A stretch of DNA of 20,688 nt. It comes from Methylococcaceae bacterium (GTDB taxonomy: Bacteria > Pseudomonadota > Gammaproteobacteria > Methylococcales > Methylomonadaceae). The DNA lies in contig CANNLO010000052.1 of NCBI GenBank assembly GCA_947505055.1, positions 1 to 20,688 on the forward strand, in the 5' to 3' direction. The position numbers were made by a program, and so were the translations under genes. This document shows, piece after piece, positions 1 through 8,573 of the stretch. The notes below the pieces were generated by a model. The model did not search any database, was not told the DNA's origin, and saw only the letters and a list, made by a program, of their open reading frames with translations. Each line of letters opens with the position of its first letter. The first letter of the stretch is position 1.

Positions 1-716
1 CGTCGAATAGCCGCACAGTGATCTTCCACATAAAGCCAATCACGAATCTGCTGACCGGTGCCATAGATAGGCAATGGCTTGCCTGCTAGTGCATTATGAA
101 TAACCAATGGAATCAACTTTTCTGGAAAGTGATAAGGCCCATAATTATTTGAACAATTTGTAGTTAATGTAGGTAATCCATAAGTATGGTGATAAGCCCG
201 AACCAAATGATCAGAAGCTGCCTTGGATGCCGAATACGGACTGTTGGGTGCATAAGTATGTGTTTCGGTAAATGCCGCATCAGTGGGACCTAGTGAACCA
301 TAGACTTCATCGGTGGAGACGTGTAAAAAACGAAAGTCTTGTTTATCTTTAGCAGTTAGACCACTCCAGTAACCACGCAACGCTTCTAGCAAATGGAAGG
401 TGCCAATAACGTTAGTTTGAATAAAGTCTTCCGGCCCATGGATGGATCGGTCCACATGACTTTCTGCAGCGAAGTTCACCACAGCACAGGGCTGATGCTT
501 AGCCAAAAGCTGGCTAACCAATACCTGATCCCCAATATCACCATGCACGAAAACATGGTTTGGGTTATGCTGAATTTCGACTAGATTTTCCATATTGCCA
601 GCGTAAGTAAGCTTGTCGAGATTAACAACATTTCCTAAGCCCTGCTTTACCCAAGCTAAAACGAAATTTGCTCCTATAAAGCCTGCCCCGCCGGTGACGA
701 TGATGGGGGGGGTCAT
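1..716 (-). CDS. rfbB: dTDP-glucose 4,6-dehydratase (RmlB/RfbB), 3' end outside window
   Basis: This enzyme makes dTDP-4-keto-6-deoxyglucose, the second step of dTDP-L-rhamnose synthesis, in the cytoplasm. I translated about 238 codons; the C-terminal third lies beyond the left edge. The N-terminus carries the Rossmann motif TGGAGFIG near residues 8-15. The catalytic STDEVYG stretch and the YSASK (YxxxK) motif of extended short-chain dehydrogenases follow, with [14 protein letters not shown] further on, a segment typical of RmlB. The ATG at 716 is preceded by GGAG at 8 bases spacing. It is 29 bases after the neighbouring glycosyltransferase gene, so it is probably in the same transcript. An eight-base C run lies directly behind the start codon. 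The other rhamnose genes (rmlD, rmlA, rmlC) would be expected to the left. The family assignment is very secure. Confidence 0.96.
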   Translation of the reverse strand, partial: MTPPIIVTGGAGFIGANFVLAWVKQGLGNVVNLDKLTYAGNMENLVEIQHNPNHVFVHGDIGDQVLVSQLLAKHQPCAVVNFAAESHVDRSIHGPEDFIQTNVIGTFHLLEALRGYWSGLTAKDKQDFRFLHVSTDEVYGSLGPTDAAFTETHTYAPNSPYSASKAASDHLVRAYHHTYGLPTLTTNCSNNYGPYHFPEKLIPLVIHNALAGKPLPIYGTGQQIRDWLYVEDHCAAIR

Positions 717-745
717 ATATTTTTCTCCATAGTCTTTTAATCTGA

Positions 746-1573
746 CTATTTAGACAGATTTTGAAGATGCACCATAATCACAGTGTTTCTTTCTTTACGC
801 TGCAAGTCAAACCACCATCCCCACTTTGTGAAGTAACGTACCGCGGACTTCATATGATATACAAGTAGCTTTTTGTTGCGATAAGAACCCTTAGCATATT
901 CATGAACCACACTAACGCGCGGATCATAAACAACCCTCGCCAGAGCTCCTATCCTTCTAACCAGATCGACGTCTTCTAAATACATAAAATATCTCTCGTC
1001 AAAACCACCTATATCTCTAAATAACCGTGATCGCAGCATTAAGAAGCATCCTGAAATAGAAGGTACATCAAGTAGCTTATCTTGCGGCAAATCATGCAAT
1101 TCGTAGCGATAATTAATGCGGTTTTGCAATGATTTAATTGGAATAAACCTACGAAATATTAAATCAATAGGTGTAGGTAGTAGCTTGCAAAGTCGTTGCA
1201 AAGAACCATCCGGGTAATTAACTCTAGGCATTAACACCCCAATTCCCAGACTATGTTGCATTACTTTTACAATATGTGGAATTACATCTGGCAAAAATGT
1301 AATATCAGGATTAAGAATAAGATGAAAGTCAGAGTTGCTACTAATAGTAGAGAAAGCATTGTTGTGAGCCGCCCCAAAACCAATATTTGCATTATTAAAT
1401 ATATATCGAACTCGGGGGTTTTCTAGCAGTGGGTGAGACAACCGGCTATCCGAATTATCTGAAATCACCAAAATTCCTTTTTCACAGCCATTAAGGAAGG
1501 ACATAGCCGCATTAACAAAAAATTCCGGCTTGCAGTTATAAATAACCAGTGAGGCACTAATTTTATATTGCAC
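746..1573 (-). CDS. Family-2 glycosyltransferase, rhamnosyltransferase-like
   Basis: This is a 275-residue cytoplasmic GT-A transferase that probably adds one sugar to the lipid-linked repeat unit. The nucleotide-binding strand ends in DNSDS (39-43). GFGAAHN (65-71) and NPD (88-90, in the place of the DXD metal site) follow, and the acceptor/base region reads YLEDVDL (ED at 200-201). This arrangement is typical of the WbbL/RfbF-type rhamnosyltransferase branch of GT2, and the neighbouring rmlB makes rhamnose a reasonable donor guess. The start is GTG at 1573. An in-frame stop lies just upstream, and the family core begins at residue 4, so no better start exists. It lies 9 bases after the preceding glycosyltransferase gene. 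The fold is certain; the sugar specificity is inferred. Confidence 0.9.
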   Translation of the reverse strand: MQYKISASLVIYNCKPEFFVNAAMSFLNGCEKGILVISDNSDSRLSHPLLENPRVRYIFNNANIGFGAAHNNAFSTISSNSDFHLILNPDITFLPDVIPHIVKVMQHSLGIGVLMPRVNYPDGSLQRLCKLLPTPIDLIFRRFIPIKSLQNRINYRYELHDLPQDKLLDVPSISGCFLMLRSRLFRDIGGFDERYFMYLEDVDLVRRIGALARVVYDPRVSVVHEYAKGSYRNKKLLVYHMKSAVRYFTKWGWWFDLQRKERNTVIMVHLQNLSK

Positions 1574-1582
1574 TAGAGAGCT

Positions 1583-2530
1583 CTACATTAAACAATAAAA
1601 TCCAATATTTCTTATGAAACCAGATTTTCTCAAACCGCGCTTCCAAGCTAAAAATTGTCTATACCCTATACAAAGTTCGGATAAATTCGCAAATGTAGTA
1701 GCTGCAGCAAGATCGGAATCTTTAACCATTCCATCATAGCGCGCAATCAAAACTCTCGCTTGCAATTGCGCGTTTAATATACGCTTCTTGTATAGTCGTC
1801 CTCCATTGAGAATATCCTGAAATATAGAAAACACGTCTCTTGAAATTGCACCAACTTGATTACTTCCATGCTGTCGATAAGCAATAGTCGGCTCATCAAT
1901 ATAGCCGATGCGACCAAATAAACTTGCCACCTGTATTAGCCACCAATCGTGCATAGCCACCTCTTGCGGGATTGGCAGTGCTAAATCAAGTAAAGCTCGA
2001 TTTACTATCATCGTACAGCCAGGGGCAACGTTCTGCGTTAACAATTGAATAAAACTTGGCTGTTGTAGCTTATCTAAACCTTGCATTTTGATAAAAGAGG
2101 AGTTTACTAAATTTAGCTTATCATCAACCACATGCAAATCAGAAAAAACTAAAGCCGGACAAACTTCTCCATGTTCAGTTTTTTCTAACTCAATAATTTT
2201 TGCAAGAGATTTGCCAATTTTATCTGGACACCATACGTCATCTTGATCGGCAAGCATTACATACTTTGCTTGTGTACTAGAAAGTATCTTAGAAAAATTC
2301 CCGATTACACCGAAATTTTTTTGATCATTTTTGATTAACCTGACTTTTCTATTAATCGAGCCCCATTTTTCAACTATATTTACTGATGCATCAGAAGAAA
2401 CATCATCACGTGCAATTAATGACCAATCTTGATTAGTCTGCAACCTCAAACTTTCTAAAAATTCAGGTAAATATAATGAACCATTATAAACTGCAAGCGC
2501 AACCTCAACTAAAGAGTTAGTTTTTTTCAT
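1583..2530 (-). CDS. Family-2 glycosyltransferase with DQDD motif
   Basis: This 315-residue GT-A transferase probably acts on the undecaprenyl-linked oligosaccharide at the inner face of the cytoplasmic membrane. The visible motifs are AVYNG at the first strand (13-17), RDD (41-43), the metal-binding DQDDVW (95-100) and HDWW (194-197). That set is common in GT2 enzymes annotated as rhamnosyl- or galactosyl-transferases. The ATG at 2530 lies inside the end of the polymerase gene (14-base overlap) and has no clear Shine-Dalgarno sequence, which suggests translational coupling. The C-terminal third, after about residue 230, contains short hydrophobic stretches and no motif I recognise. Donor and acceptor are unknown. 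Confidence 0.9.
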   Translation of the reverse strand: MKKTNSLVEVALAVYNGSLYLPEFLESLRLQTNQDWSLIARDDVSSDASVNIVEKWGSINRKVRLIKNDQKNFGVIGNFSKILSSTQAKYVMLADQDDVWCPDKIGKSLAKIIELEKTEHGEVCPALVFSDLHVVDDKLNLVNSSFIKMQGLDKLQQPSFIQLLTQNVAPGCTMIVNRALLDLALPIPQEVAMHDWWLIQVASLFGRIGYIDEPTIAYRQHGSNQVGAISRDVFSIFQDILNGGRLYKKRILNAQLQARVLIARYDGMVKDSDLAAATTFANLSELCIGYRQFLAWKRGLRKSGFIRNIGFYCLM

Positions 2531-3797
2531 TTATTGAATAATATATAGGCAAAGAAATCATTAAAACTAAAACGGTACCGATTATTGTATCAGCCATATT
2601 TGTCATGCCCAAATCAAAATCTGACTGCAAAGCAATCAATGAAAAGTAAATATTTCCAAATGCCAAAGCAATATAGAAATTTAATCTCTTAGGGTAAAAA
2701 AGAAAACCTTGTAATTTTATTAATAAGGCGCCCAGCAAAAAAGAAAATATCAACCCGAACCAACCAAAGTAATGAAAACCAAAAACAGCATGTCGCGGAT
2801 TTGGCCCTGCGAAATAATCAATGTCTGGAAATATAATAGAAGTAAATTGCAACCCCATATTTTGATAAATAATATCTTGCGGAATCACTCTAAAGGTACT
2901 TAAAATACCTCCAAACATAGCCATCAAAGCATTATCGCCTTTTATCAAGGAAATCGTGTCAAAAGGATAAGCGTAAATATATATATCACCAAAAGAGATT
3001 AATCGAAAAGCCATAGCCGGTAGAACATTTAACAAATCACCTTGTGATTGAATTAAAATTACTAAAAATGCGGCAATTACGGCAAGAGTCATCAGCCATT
3101 TACCTTTTGGCCCTCCCCAAAAAATATCTTTACCTAGGTAATTAGGTTTAAATAAAAAAAGATAGACAAAGGCTATTTCTAGTATCGGGAAAAAAGATGA
3201 TTTTGAACCTGAAAGCAAGCCACATAAAAATAACCAAATAAAGAAAAGTATAGCAACTCTTTTTCTAGCAGGAGTTGATCTTAAACTCCAAAAAATATAG
3301 CACGCAGCAAATACTGCAAAAAAAGAACTGCCTCCTTGAATCCTCTGAATTATGCCAAATCCACCAGATCCAACAAAAGCACCTAATCTAGAAACCTGAA
3401 ATAATGGGATACCTTTCATAATCCAAATTGCGACTGTTGTTAATATTTGAAGTATTGAAGATACTATGAATATTAAGTAAGGTAGTTGAGTTGAGTCTTC
3501 GTTCACGTTACATCTAACCCTTAAACGTGGTTTAAATAAAAAAATCCCTGATATAAAAGCAATTTGAGACAATCCATAATAATAGAAATATTGATCAGAG
3601 ATATCTAACATCAACCACATAAAAAAAACTAGTGACGTTCCCATCCAGTCACCAATAAATACAATCATCATAGGATCGAAAATACTGACGCTAACTTTTC
3701 TTATAAGCCATAAATATGGCAGCGAAAATAATAAAATTAGACAAAGCATCAAGTCTAAATTCTCAATTATTCTCGATAAATATTCGTATGGGCTCAT
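2517..3797 (-). CDS. O-antigen polymerase-like integral membrane protein (Wzy type)
   Basis: The 426-residue protein is strongly hydrophobic, with roughly ten to twelve predicted membrane segments spread over its whole length. A more polar loop around residues 280-340 contains PNPRHAVFGFHYFGWFG. Such a large loop in the C-terminal half, with scattered Arg and His, is usual for Wzy polymerases, which join repeat units on the periplasmic side of the inner membrane. Wzy proteins share little sequence, so the call rests on topology, length and position among glycosyltransferases. The ATG at 3797 directly follows the TAA of the upstream transferase gene (TAAATG), and the gene overlaps the next one by 14 bases. 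A ligase of the WaaL type is the main alternative, but is less likely inside such a cluster. Confidence 0.8.
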   Translation of the reverse strand: MSPYEYLSRIIENLDLMLCLILLFSLPYLWLIRKVSVSIFDPMMIVFIGDWMGTSLVFFMWLMLDISDQYFYYYGLSQIAFISGIFLFKPRLRVRCNVNEDSTQLPYLIFIVSSILQILTTVAIWIMKGIPLFQVSRLGAFVGSGGFGIIQRIQGGSSFFAVFAACYIFWSLRSTPARKRVAILFFIWLFLCGLLSGSKSSFFPILEIAFVYLFLFKPNYLGKDIFWGGPKGKWLMTLAVIAAFLVILIQSQGDLLNVLPAMAFRLISFGDIYIYAYPFDTISLIKGDNALMAMFGGILSTFRVIPQDIIYQNMGLQFTSIIFPDIDYFAGPNPRHAVFGFHYFGWFGLIFSFLLGALLIKLQGFLFYPKRLNFYIALAFGNIYFSLIALQSDFDLGMTNMADTIIGTVLVLMISLPIYYSINEKN

Positions 3798-4688
3798 TTA
3801 ATCTTTCAAAATTCGCACTATTAAGGTCCTGATTATTTTAATAACCCCATAAAAAAATCCCATTTCATTTCTAATAATATGTTGTTTATTGTCTGCAAAC
3901 TTCACATCCCCAACACTCGAAGCACCTTCGGCGTTAAAAATACAAATAATTTTCCTAAGATAAATAAATCTTACATCTTTTCCCATTAATTCAATGTTGT
4001 ACTTGTAATCAGCTAAATATTTATAATTTAGATCGTAATGTTTTCTCTTGTAAATAGTCATTGGATAAAGCATCGATTGATGACAAAAGTTCTGCTGCAT
4101 TAATTTATATTTATTAAACTTGCCGCCGTATACGGAGCCTGATTGCAAAAATACAACATCACCATAATAAATTGCATCTTTTATTTTTAATAATGGTACG
4201 CAATAATCCAGCACATAACTAGAAACCAGCTTGTCATCCGCACCAATAAAAATCAGCCAATCCCCACACGCCAATGCAATGGCCTTATTCATCGCATCAT
4301 AAATGCCCTTATCTGGCTCACTCACCCAATAATCAATCGCATGATTATATTGGCGAATAATATCTAACGTTCCATCGGTTGAGCCTCCATCAATAATGAT
4401 GTATTCCACATTAGAGTAAGTTTGGTCGATGACACTAAGTATCGTATTTTCAATAGATTTCACACAATTGAACACGACCGTCACTAGAGTGATGATGGGC
4501 ATTCCTGACAGCCTAGTTTTAAAATACCCTTTAGTGCGCAAGCCACCCTCACCCATTCGACCTTCACTTTTTGATAACAACAATATTGATTCAAAAGCAA
4601 AACCTGCATTAATCTCAAATGCGGATTGCTGCGCCGTAAGTAGCCGCGTAGTACTGTATTGTTGATTTATGCAAATGGTTGTGTTCAT
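3798..4688 (-). CDS. Family-2 glycosyltransferase, WcaA-like
   Basis: This is a GT-A transferase of 296 residues from the first ATG. The core begins at about residue 63 with MPIITLVTVVFN. DGGSTDGT (100-107), SEPDKGIYDAMNKA (123-136) and GADD (149-152) follow, the classic set for small GT2 enzymes of polysaccharide clusters. The N-terminal 62 residues are an extension. Within it GEGGLRTKGYFK (46-57) is, as I recall, a recurrent lead-in motif in this GT2 subgroup, so at least that part is probably translated. The ATG at 4688 lacks a Shine-Dalgarno sequence and has a TAA directly before it. The internal ATG at 4556 has AAGG four bases upstream and may be the real start; ATG 4502 is the shortest option. 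The stop codon abuts the polymerase start. Donor and acceptor are unknown. Confidence 0.88.
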   Translation of the reverse strand: MNTTICINQQYSTTRLLTAQQSAFEINAGFAFESILLLSKSEGRMGEGGLRTKGYFKTRLSGMPIITLVTVVFNCVKSIENTILSVIDQTYSNVEYIIIDGGSTDGTLDIIRQYNHAIDYWVSEPDKGIYDAMNKAIALACGDWLIFIGADDKLVSSYVLDYCVPLLKIKDAIYYGDVVFLQSGSVYGGKFNKYKLMQQNFCHQSMLYPMTIYKRKHYDLNYKYLADYKYNIELMGKDVRFIYLRKIICIFNAEGASSVGDVKFADNKQHIIRNEMGFFYGVIKIIRTLIVRILKD

Positions 4689-4976
4689 TTAGTTGGTTTT
4701 TATCAAAAACTTCTACATAGATTTTATTAAAGAGTTATCAAAAAAGTGATTTACATCCCCAAAGACTAGGCAAACAGAATCTCGTTTACTTAACTACAGT
4801 TGTATATCTAATACTTTAGGCAATTAAAATTCCGACAATATAGTTCGGTGTACGAAGAGAGTTTTATAGCTCTGGATTGCAAAACAAGGTTGGATCTTGT
4901 TTGATTATGGTGCTTTGATTTGGATAGTCTAAAATAAATTTCTTTTAAATGCCCTAAAATCATTCAATAAGTCAAT
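4689..4976. other. Gene-free stretch of 288 bases between two gene groups
   Basis: This AT-rich spacer separates the methyltransferase gene from the downstream glycosyltransferase gene. It contains a perfect 7-base inverted repeat (AAACAAG at 4882-4888, CTTGTTT at 4896-4902, 7-base loop). The stem is weak and lacks a proper T run on the minus strand, so it is at best a poor terminator. A short open frame of about 51 codons (4963 down to about 4808, minus) has no Shine-Dalgarno sequence and no recognisable product. The 9-base direct repeat TATCAAAAA occurs at about 4702 and 4736. I see no convincing promoter. Confidence 0.5.
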
Positions 4977-5720
4977 TTACTTAATAGCCTCTACGTATAG
5001 ACTGTTCCACCTTCTACCTTCGCTATCCTTTAGCAACTCAAACATACTACCTTCAAGAAAATTCACCTTTTTTATATCTCTAAAACCAATATATGATAAG
5101 TAACAATTTAATAAATGAAAATCATATAGTGTAGCGTGTCCAACGTAGCAAGTTAAGCCACGCAGAGCCTCCGATCCTAACTTCCACCCATCGAAACCCT
5201 CAAATAAGGAAACATCATCCCCATTTCTTTTAGCCAAATAATAATTAACATATTTTTCTGCATCCGGGACTATTACTCTCAATACGCCGCCAGGCTTCAA
5301 TACTCTAAAACTTTCTCTTAACACCTCAAAAGACTGCCTGGGATTTAGATGCTCAAGACAATGTTCAGTATATATACCTCGAAAGCAGTCATTTTGAAAT
5401 GGAAGCTTTTCACGCAAATCGTGTCGGAAAACTTTATCTCCACTAAAGCATTTAAGAGATAATTTATTATGCGAATCTAGATTCACAAAGTTTTCGTATA
5501 GATTTCCTTCTCCAGATCCTATCTGAAGGAAATTTTTACCTTGATATTTATCAGCTTGTTTAAAAATCATATTCTTGTATTTACCTATTAATTGATAAAT
5601 CCAGAACTTAATTATCTGTGGGTCATTATTTTCATATGACCGGTAATGCTCAAACAGAATTGTTGGGTCATAAGGTAATAACTCATTATTAGTTTCAGCA
5701 CTTTGGGTCGCATTAAGCAT
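4977..5720 (-). CDS. Class I SAM-dependent methyltransferase (Methyltransf_11-like)
   Basis: This is a cytoplasmic methyltransferase of 247 residues from the preferred start. The SAM-binding motif I reads IGSGEGN (about 67-73). An EHCLEHL stretch and the post-II motif RVLKPGGVLRVIVPD follow, all standard for the Rossmann-fold methyltransferases that modify sugars in polysaccharide loci. I chose ATG 5720 over the in-frame ATG at 5732 because GGAG at 5727-5730 stands exactly six bases before it. The longer form would add only four residues. It begins 19 bases after the stop of the family-4 glycosyltransferase gene and is the last gene before a 288-base gap. Its target, an O-methyl or other group on the glycan, is not visible from the sequence. 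Confidence 0.85.
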   Translation of the reverse strand: MLNATQSAETNNELLPYDPTILFEHYRSYENNDPQIIKFWIYQLIGKYKNMIFKQADKYQGKNFLQIGSGEGNLYENFVNLDSHNKLSLKCFSGDKVFRHDLREKLPFQNDCFRGIYTEHCLEHLNPRQSFEVLRESFRVLKPGGVLRVIVPDAEKYVNYYLAKRNGDDVSLFEGFDGWKLGSEALRGLTCYVGHATLYDFHLLNCYLSYIGFRDIKKVNFLEGSMFELLKDSEGRRWNSLYVEAIK

Positions 5721-5726
5721 AATTAA

Positions 5727-5730
5727 CTCC
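5727..5730 (-). promoter_or_regulatory. Shine-Dalgarno GGAG deciding the methyltransferase start
   Basis: The minus strand reads GGAG, six bases, then ATG at 5720. The motif partly lies within the alternative ATG codon at 5732-5730, which makes the downstream ATG the better start. Confidence 0.6.
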
Positions 5731-5739
5731 ATTTATTTT

Positions 5740-6843
5740 TTAACTCAAAGAACGATAAATATCGAGGGTTTGACGCACACATTTCTCCCAAGAAAAATAA
5801 GCTAATCGATCCTGACCAAGCTTTCTTAAGTAATCGGCTTGACTATCAGAATAAACAACCAGCTCGATTGCTAATTTAATTTCTTCCAAACTTTTCGGGG
5901 AGAAATATTGAGCAGCATTGCCAATCACCTCGGGTATAGAACTGGAATTGCTACTAATCACGGGGCAATTGTGCGCCATGGCTTCCAAAGGAGGTATGCC
6001 GAACCCCTCATACAATGAAGGGTATACAAATGCCCGAGCTGCAGAATAATAACACCCCAAAAGCATATCATCCCCGCTTACCTGCCGAACCTGATGAGCG
6101 GCAAAACCCATCTCACGAATCAGCTCAGACTCAGCTACAGAGAAGGCGCCACCGCCAAAAGCAACTATATCAAAATCACGTAATAGCCTCTTAGAAGAAG
6201 CGAAAGCTTTCAGAAAACCTGAAAAATTCTTATATCCTCCACGACCACCAACATACAAAAGGAAAGGTCTTCCATCTATTGGTATAGTAAAAGAATGGAT
6301 GTTATTATCGCTAAACTTATCAAAACCGTGATGAACTACAGTAATCTTGCTTGCAAGTGTGCCGTTCAAACGCATCAAATCTTGTTTAGTATTTTCAGAT
6401 ACACAAATTATATGATCAGCTCGATCAATAGCTTTCTTTTTAAGTGACATTGTATTGTCATTAGCGGAAAAATCTTCACGAAATAACTCGTGAATCATGT
6501 CATGCACAGTAATTACAGTTGGGCAGTTTTTTGGGGCTAATCCAAAGCGTGAATAATAGGTTTCATGCACTACATCCGGCTTCCAACTAGCTATTTTTTT
6601 TTGAGATGCTAGGTAGTTGTATGCTGTTATAAGTTTTGTTGTTTTAGGAAGATGCGTGATTATTCTTCGTCCCTCTATCATTTCAGATGGTAATGATGAA
6701 ATATAGCCATTGCGATGTAGAGGAGCGAATATTTTTACCTGCTGCTGCAATTCATTTAATCCCTGGGCTAGGCAAAAAAAATAGCGCGAAATACCGCCGT
6801 ACCTTTGTAAAAAAAAGGTTTGGTAGTCGTATGCAATTCTCAT
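5740..6843 (-). CDS. Family-4 glycosyltransferase (GT-B fold)
   Basis: This is a 367-residue retaining glycosyltransferase, probably cytoplasmic and loosely membrane-associated, using a nucleotide sugar. The N-terminal glycine loop is YGGISRY (15-21). The donor domain begins with YVGGRGGYKN (197-206; K205 is the usual phosphate-binding lysine region). The EX7E motif is SLYEGFGIPPLEAM with E279 and E287, followed by CPVISSNSSSIPEV. This is close to the mannosyltransferase-like GT4 enzymes of O-antigen clusters, so mannose or a related sugar is a guess only. The gene overlaps the preceding methyltransferase in a TAATG arrangement at 6843, which points to coupled translation. Family certain, sugar unknown. 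Confidence 0.93.
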   Translation of the reverse strand: MRIAYDYQTFFLQRYGGISRYFFCLAQGLNELQQQVKIFAPLHRNGYISSLPSEMIEGRRIITHLPKTTKLITAYNYLASQKKIASWKPDVVHETYYSRFGLAPKNCPTVITVHDMIHELFREDFSANDNTMSLKKKAIDRADHIICVSENTKQDLMRLNGTLASKITVVHHGFDKFSDNNIHSFTIPIDGRPFLLYVGGRGGYKNFSGFLKAFASSKRLLRDFDIVAFGGGAFSVAESELIREMGFAAHQVRQVSGDDMLLGCYYSAARAFVYPSLYEGFGIPPLEAMAHNCPVISSNSSSIPEVIGNAAQYFSPKSLEEIKLAIELVVYSDSQADYLRKLGQDRLAYFSWEKCVRQTLDIYRSLS

Positions 6844-7628
6844 TATTGACGCTTAGCTGCCATCAAAGCATGGTCATCCCAAACTTTTGTTACCAATTTA
6901 CGCTGCAGTATAAATGGTAAAAAACGACTAAATCGAATCAGAATCTTCCAAACGGACAGATTAATAGGCTTGTCAGTAATCAAATGATAAGAGGTTCCAT
7001 TAGTTAGAAAATACTTTCCATGATCTTTAGCTAACTTTTCCAATGTTCTTATTCTAAAAAAACCAATGTGCTGCCCATGCTCTTTACCGTAATACCACCA
7101 ATCATCTTGCTTAGGCGCTGGGTCACTAATTATCTCGGTTGATAATAAGACATTGGGGGCAATATTTAGAAGTCGGCGCAACTCTTCAACTGGATCTACA
7201 AAATGTTCAAATGCTTCAAAGGCGGTTACTAAATCTGCATTTTCACAAGTATGCTCAAAGCCTTTTGCCAATAAGTTTTGACAATAGCGATCAGACCATA
7301 AGGCATTAACCCCCAAATCTCGCAGTAACCGAACTAATATGCCATAACCACCTGCGCAATCAACTAAAGTACCGTTCACCTTGCCAAGCACATACATGGA
7401 TGCGAGGACAATTTTTGAATTAACCTGATTGCGAACCATGATACCCGTGTCGCTATCATTGATTACATCGGCATAAGCTAGATTTAACCAATAAGGAGTT
7501 TCTGTTTGCACATAGCCACAAGAAGCGCATTCGAAATATCTAACAATGTGGCCAATCAACGAGCCGGAAAATATCTGGCTAGCCTTACCTCCACAACATC
7601 TACAAATATTATCATTTTCAATATTCAT
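6843..7628 (-). CDS. Class I SAM methyltransferase with N-terminal zinc-ribbon-like motif
   Basis: This 261-residue protein opens with two CxxC pairs (C9/C12 and C34/C37), a likely zinc site. A Rossmann domain follows, with motif I LVDCAGGYGILVRLL. It continues with VTAFEAFEHFVDP and the segment YYGKEHGQHIGFF, characteristic of Methyltransf_23-type enzymes in which the tyrosine/histidine stretch sits near the active site. The layout recalls sugar C-methyltransferases, but the typical PLAN segment of those is missing, so O- or N-methylation is equally possible. The ATG at 7628 is 9 bases after the upstream transferase gene, and the stop overlaps the next start. It is likely part of the same transcript as rfbF. 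Function beyond methyl transfer is inferred. Confidence 0.85.
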   Translation of the reverse strand: MNIENDNICRCCGGKASQIFSGSLIGHIVRYFECASCGYVQTETPYWLNLAYADVINDSDTGIMVRNQVNSKIVLASMYVLGKVNGTLVDCAGGYGILVRLLRDLGVNALWSDRYCQNLLAKGFEHTCENADLVTAFEAFEHFVDPVEELRRLLNIAPNVLLSTEIISDPAPKQDDWWYYGKEHGQHIGFFRIRTLEKLAKDHGKYFLTNGTSYHLITDKPINLSVWKILIRFSRFLPFILQRKLVTKVWDDHALMAAKRQ

Positions 7629-7637
7629 TTAATCAAT

Positions 7638-8573
7638 TCATCTTCCTAGAATTTTTTTGATTTTACTTTTAACTCTATGAATTATCTTTTGCTGTTGAAT
7701 TATAATTTGCTGTTCGAAACGCCTATGGAATAGGCTATCTAAAGTTGCACTCGTAAAAATGCCAACAGGATGTTTAAGCGGGAATATCATTTCCTCAACA
7801 CTCATATTGGCTAACACACTAACATCTTTAGTGTGCGTAGCCTCAGAACCAAATCCAATATTTGAAACCAAATTAACATTAGGCATGACAGCTATTCGTC
7901 CTTTTAATCGATTACAAAAATTCCATTGGTAATCCCAAGTATCAAGTTCACCTTGATACGTCTTTTCAAAGAAATTTGTAAAAAAGTCTTGTTCGATTTT
8001 GCTGCCAAACCAGTCATTAAGCCTTCTTTCATCTCGAATCGTTGGCCAATACTTCATCTCAACATCATAGTCGCTCTGCCAACGAGTTCGCCATGAAGCC
8101 CAACCCCAAACATGACTGTAGTTGGAAAAATAATAACTATCGTCATTCAATCGATATCCAAACTGAAAATTATCTCCGCTAATCATGCCTACTCTTTGAT
8201 CATCTCGGTACCTCTCTAACAACTCATCGCAAAATAGAAAAAAAGAAGGATGTGGCAGACAATCATCCTCTAAAATAATGCCCTGTTCTTCGTGTTGAAA
8301 AAACCAGTCAATTGCTGAGGAAATAGAATGTTTAGCGGAAAGATGGTCGGTACGGAATAACGTATAAACTTCACAGGGCCAATCTATCAATTTAAGCAAT
8401 GAGCGAACAGCTTCTACTTTTTCAACCTCATCAGGCTTATCGCTCCGAGCAGCGTTACTAGCAAAATACAACTTTACTGGCTTCGCAATTCGAATTGCCT
8501 CAAATACTTTTTGTGTTGTGTCAAATCGCCTGTAAGTTATTAAAAGAACTGCTGCGCCCTTCTTTTTAGTCAT
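7638..8573 (-). CDS. GNT-I-like / HlpA-like nucleotide-sugar transferase
   Basis: The 311-residue protein has a GT-A-like first half. ITYRRFDTTQKVFEAI (12-27) corresponds to the first strand and helix, LILEDD-type IILEDDCLPHPSFF (99-112; EDD 102-104) to the metal site, and VWGWASWRTRW to the acceptor side. This pattern occurs in bacterial proteins annotated as hemolytic protein HlpA-like or GNT-I-like glycosyltransferases found in polysaccharide loci. The C-terminal 40 residues are rich in Gln, Lys and Arg and may be a helical or membrane-surface tail. The ATG overlaps the end of rfbF by 8 bases. I call it a glycosyltransferase; despite the HlpA name there is nothing that indicates haemolysis. 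Confidence 0.8.
   Translation of the reverse strand: MTKKKGAAVLLITYRRFDTTQKVFEAIRIAKPVKLYFASNAARSDKPDEVEKVEAVRSLLKLIDWPCEVYTLFRTDHLSAKHSISSAIDWFFQHEEQGIILEDDCLPHPSFFLFCDELLERYRDDQRVGMISGDNFQFGYRLNDDSYYFSNYSHVWGWASWRTRWQSDYDVEMKYWPTIRDERRLNDWFGSKIEQDFFTNFFEKTYQGELDTWDYQWNFCNRLKGRIAVMPNVNLVSNIGFGSEATHTKDVSVLANMSVEEMIFPLKHPVGIFTSATLDSLFHRRFEQQIIIQQQKIIHRVKSKIKKILGR

Noticed and set aside
4882..4902. Inverted repeat AAACAAG/CTTGTTT considered as a terminator
   Set aside because: The stem is only 7 base pairs and AT-rich, and no T run follows on the transcribed strand.
4808..4963. Small open frame of about 51 codons, minus strand
   Set aside because: It has no ribosome-binding site and no recognisable product.
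7638..8573. Reading the HlpA-like protein as a haemolysin
   Set aside because: The EDD metal motif and GT-A-like layout indicate a sugar transferase; the name of the family comes from an old annotation.
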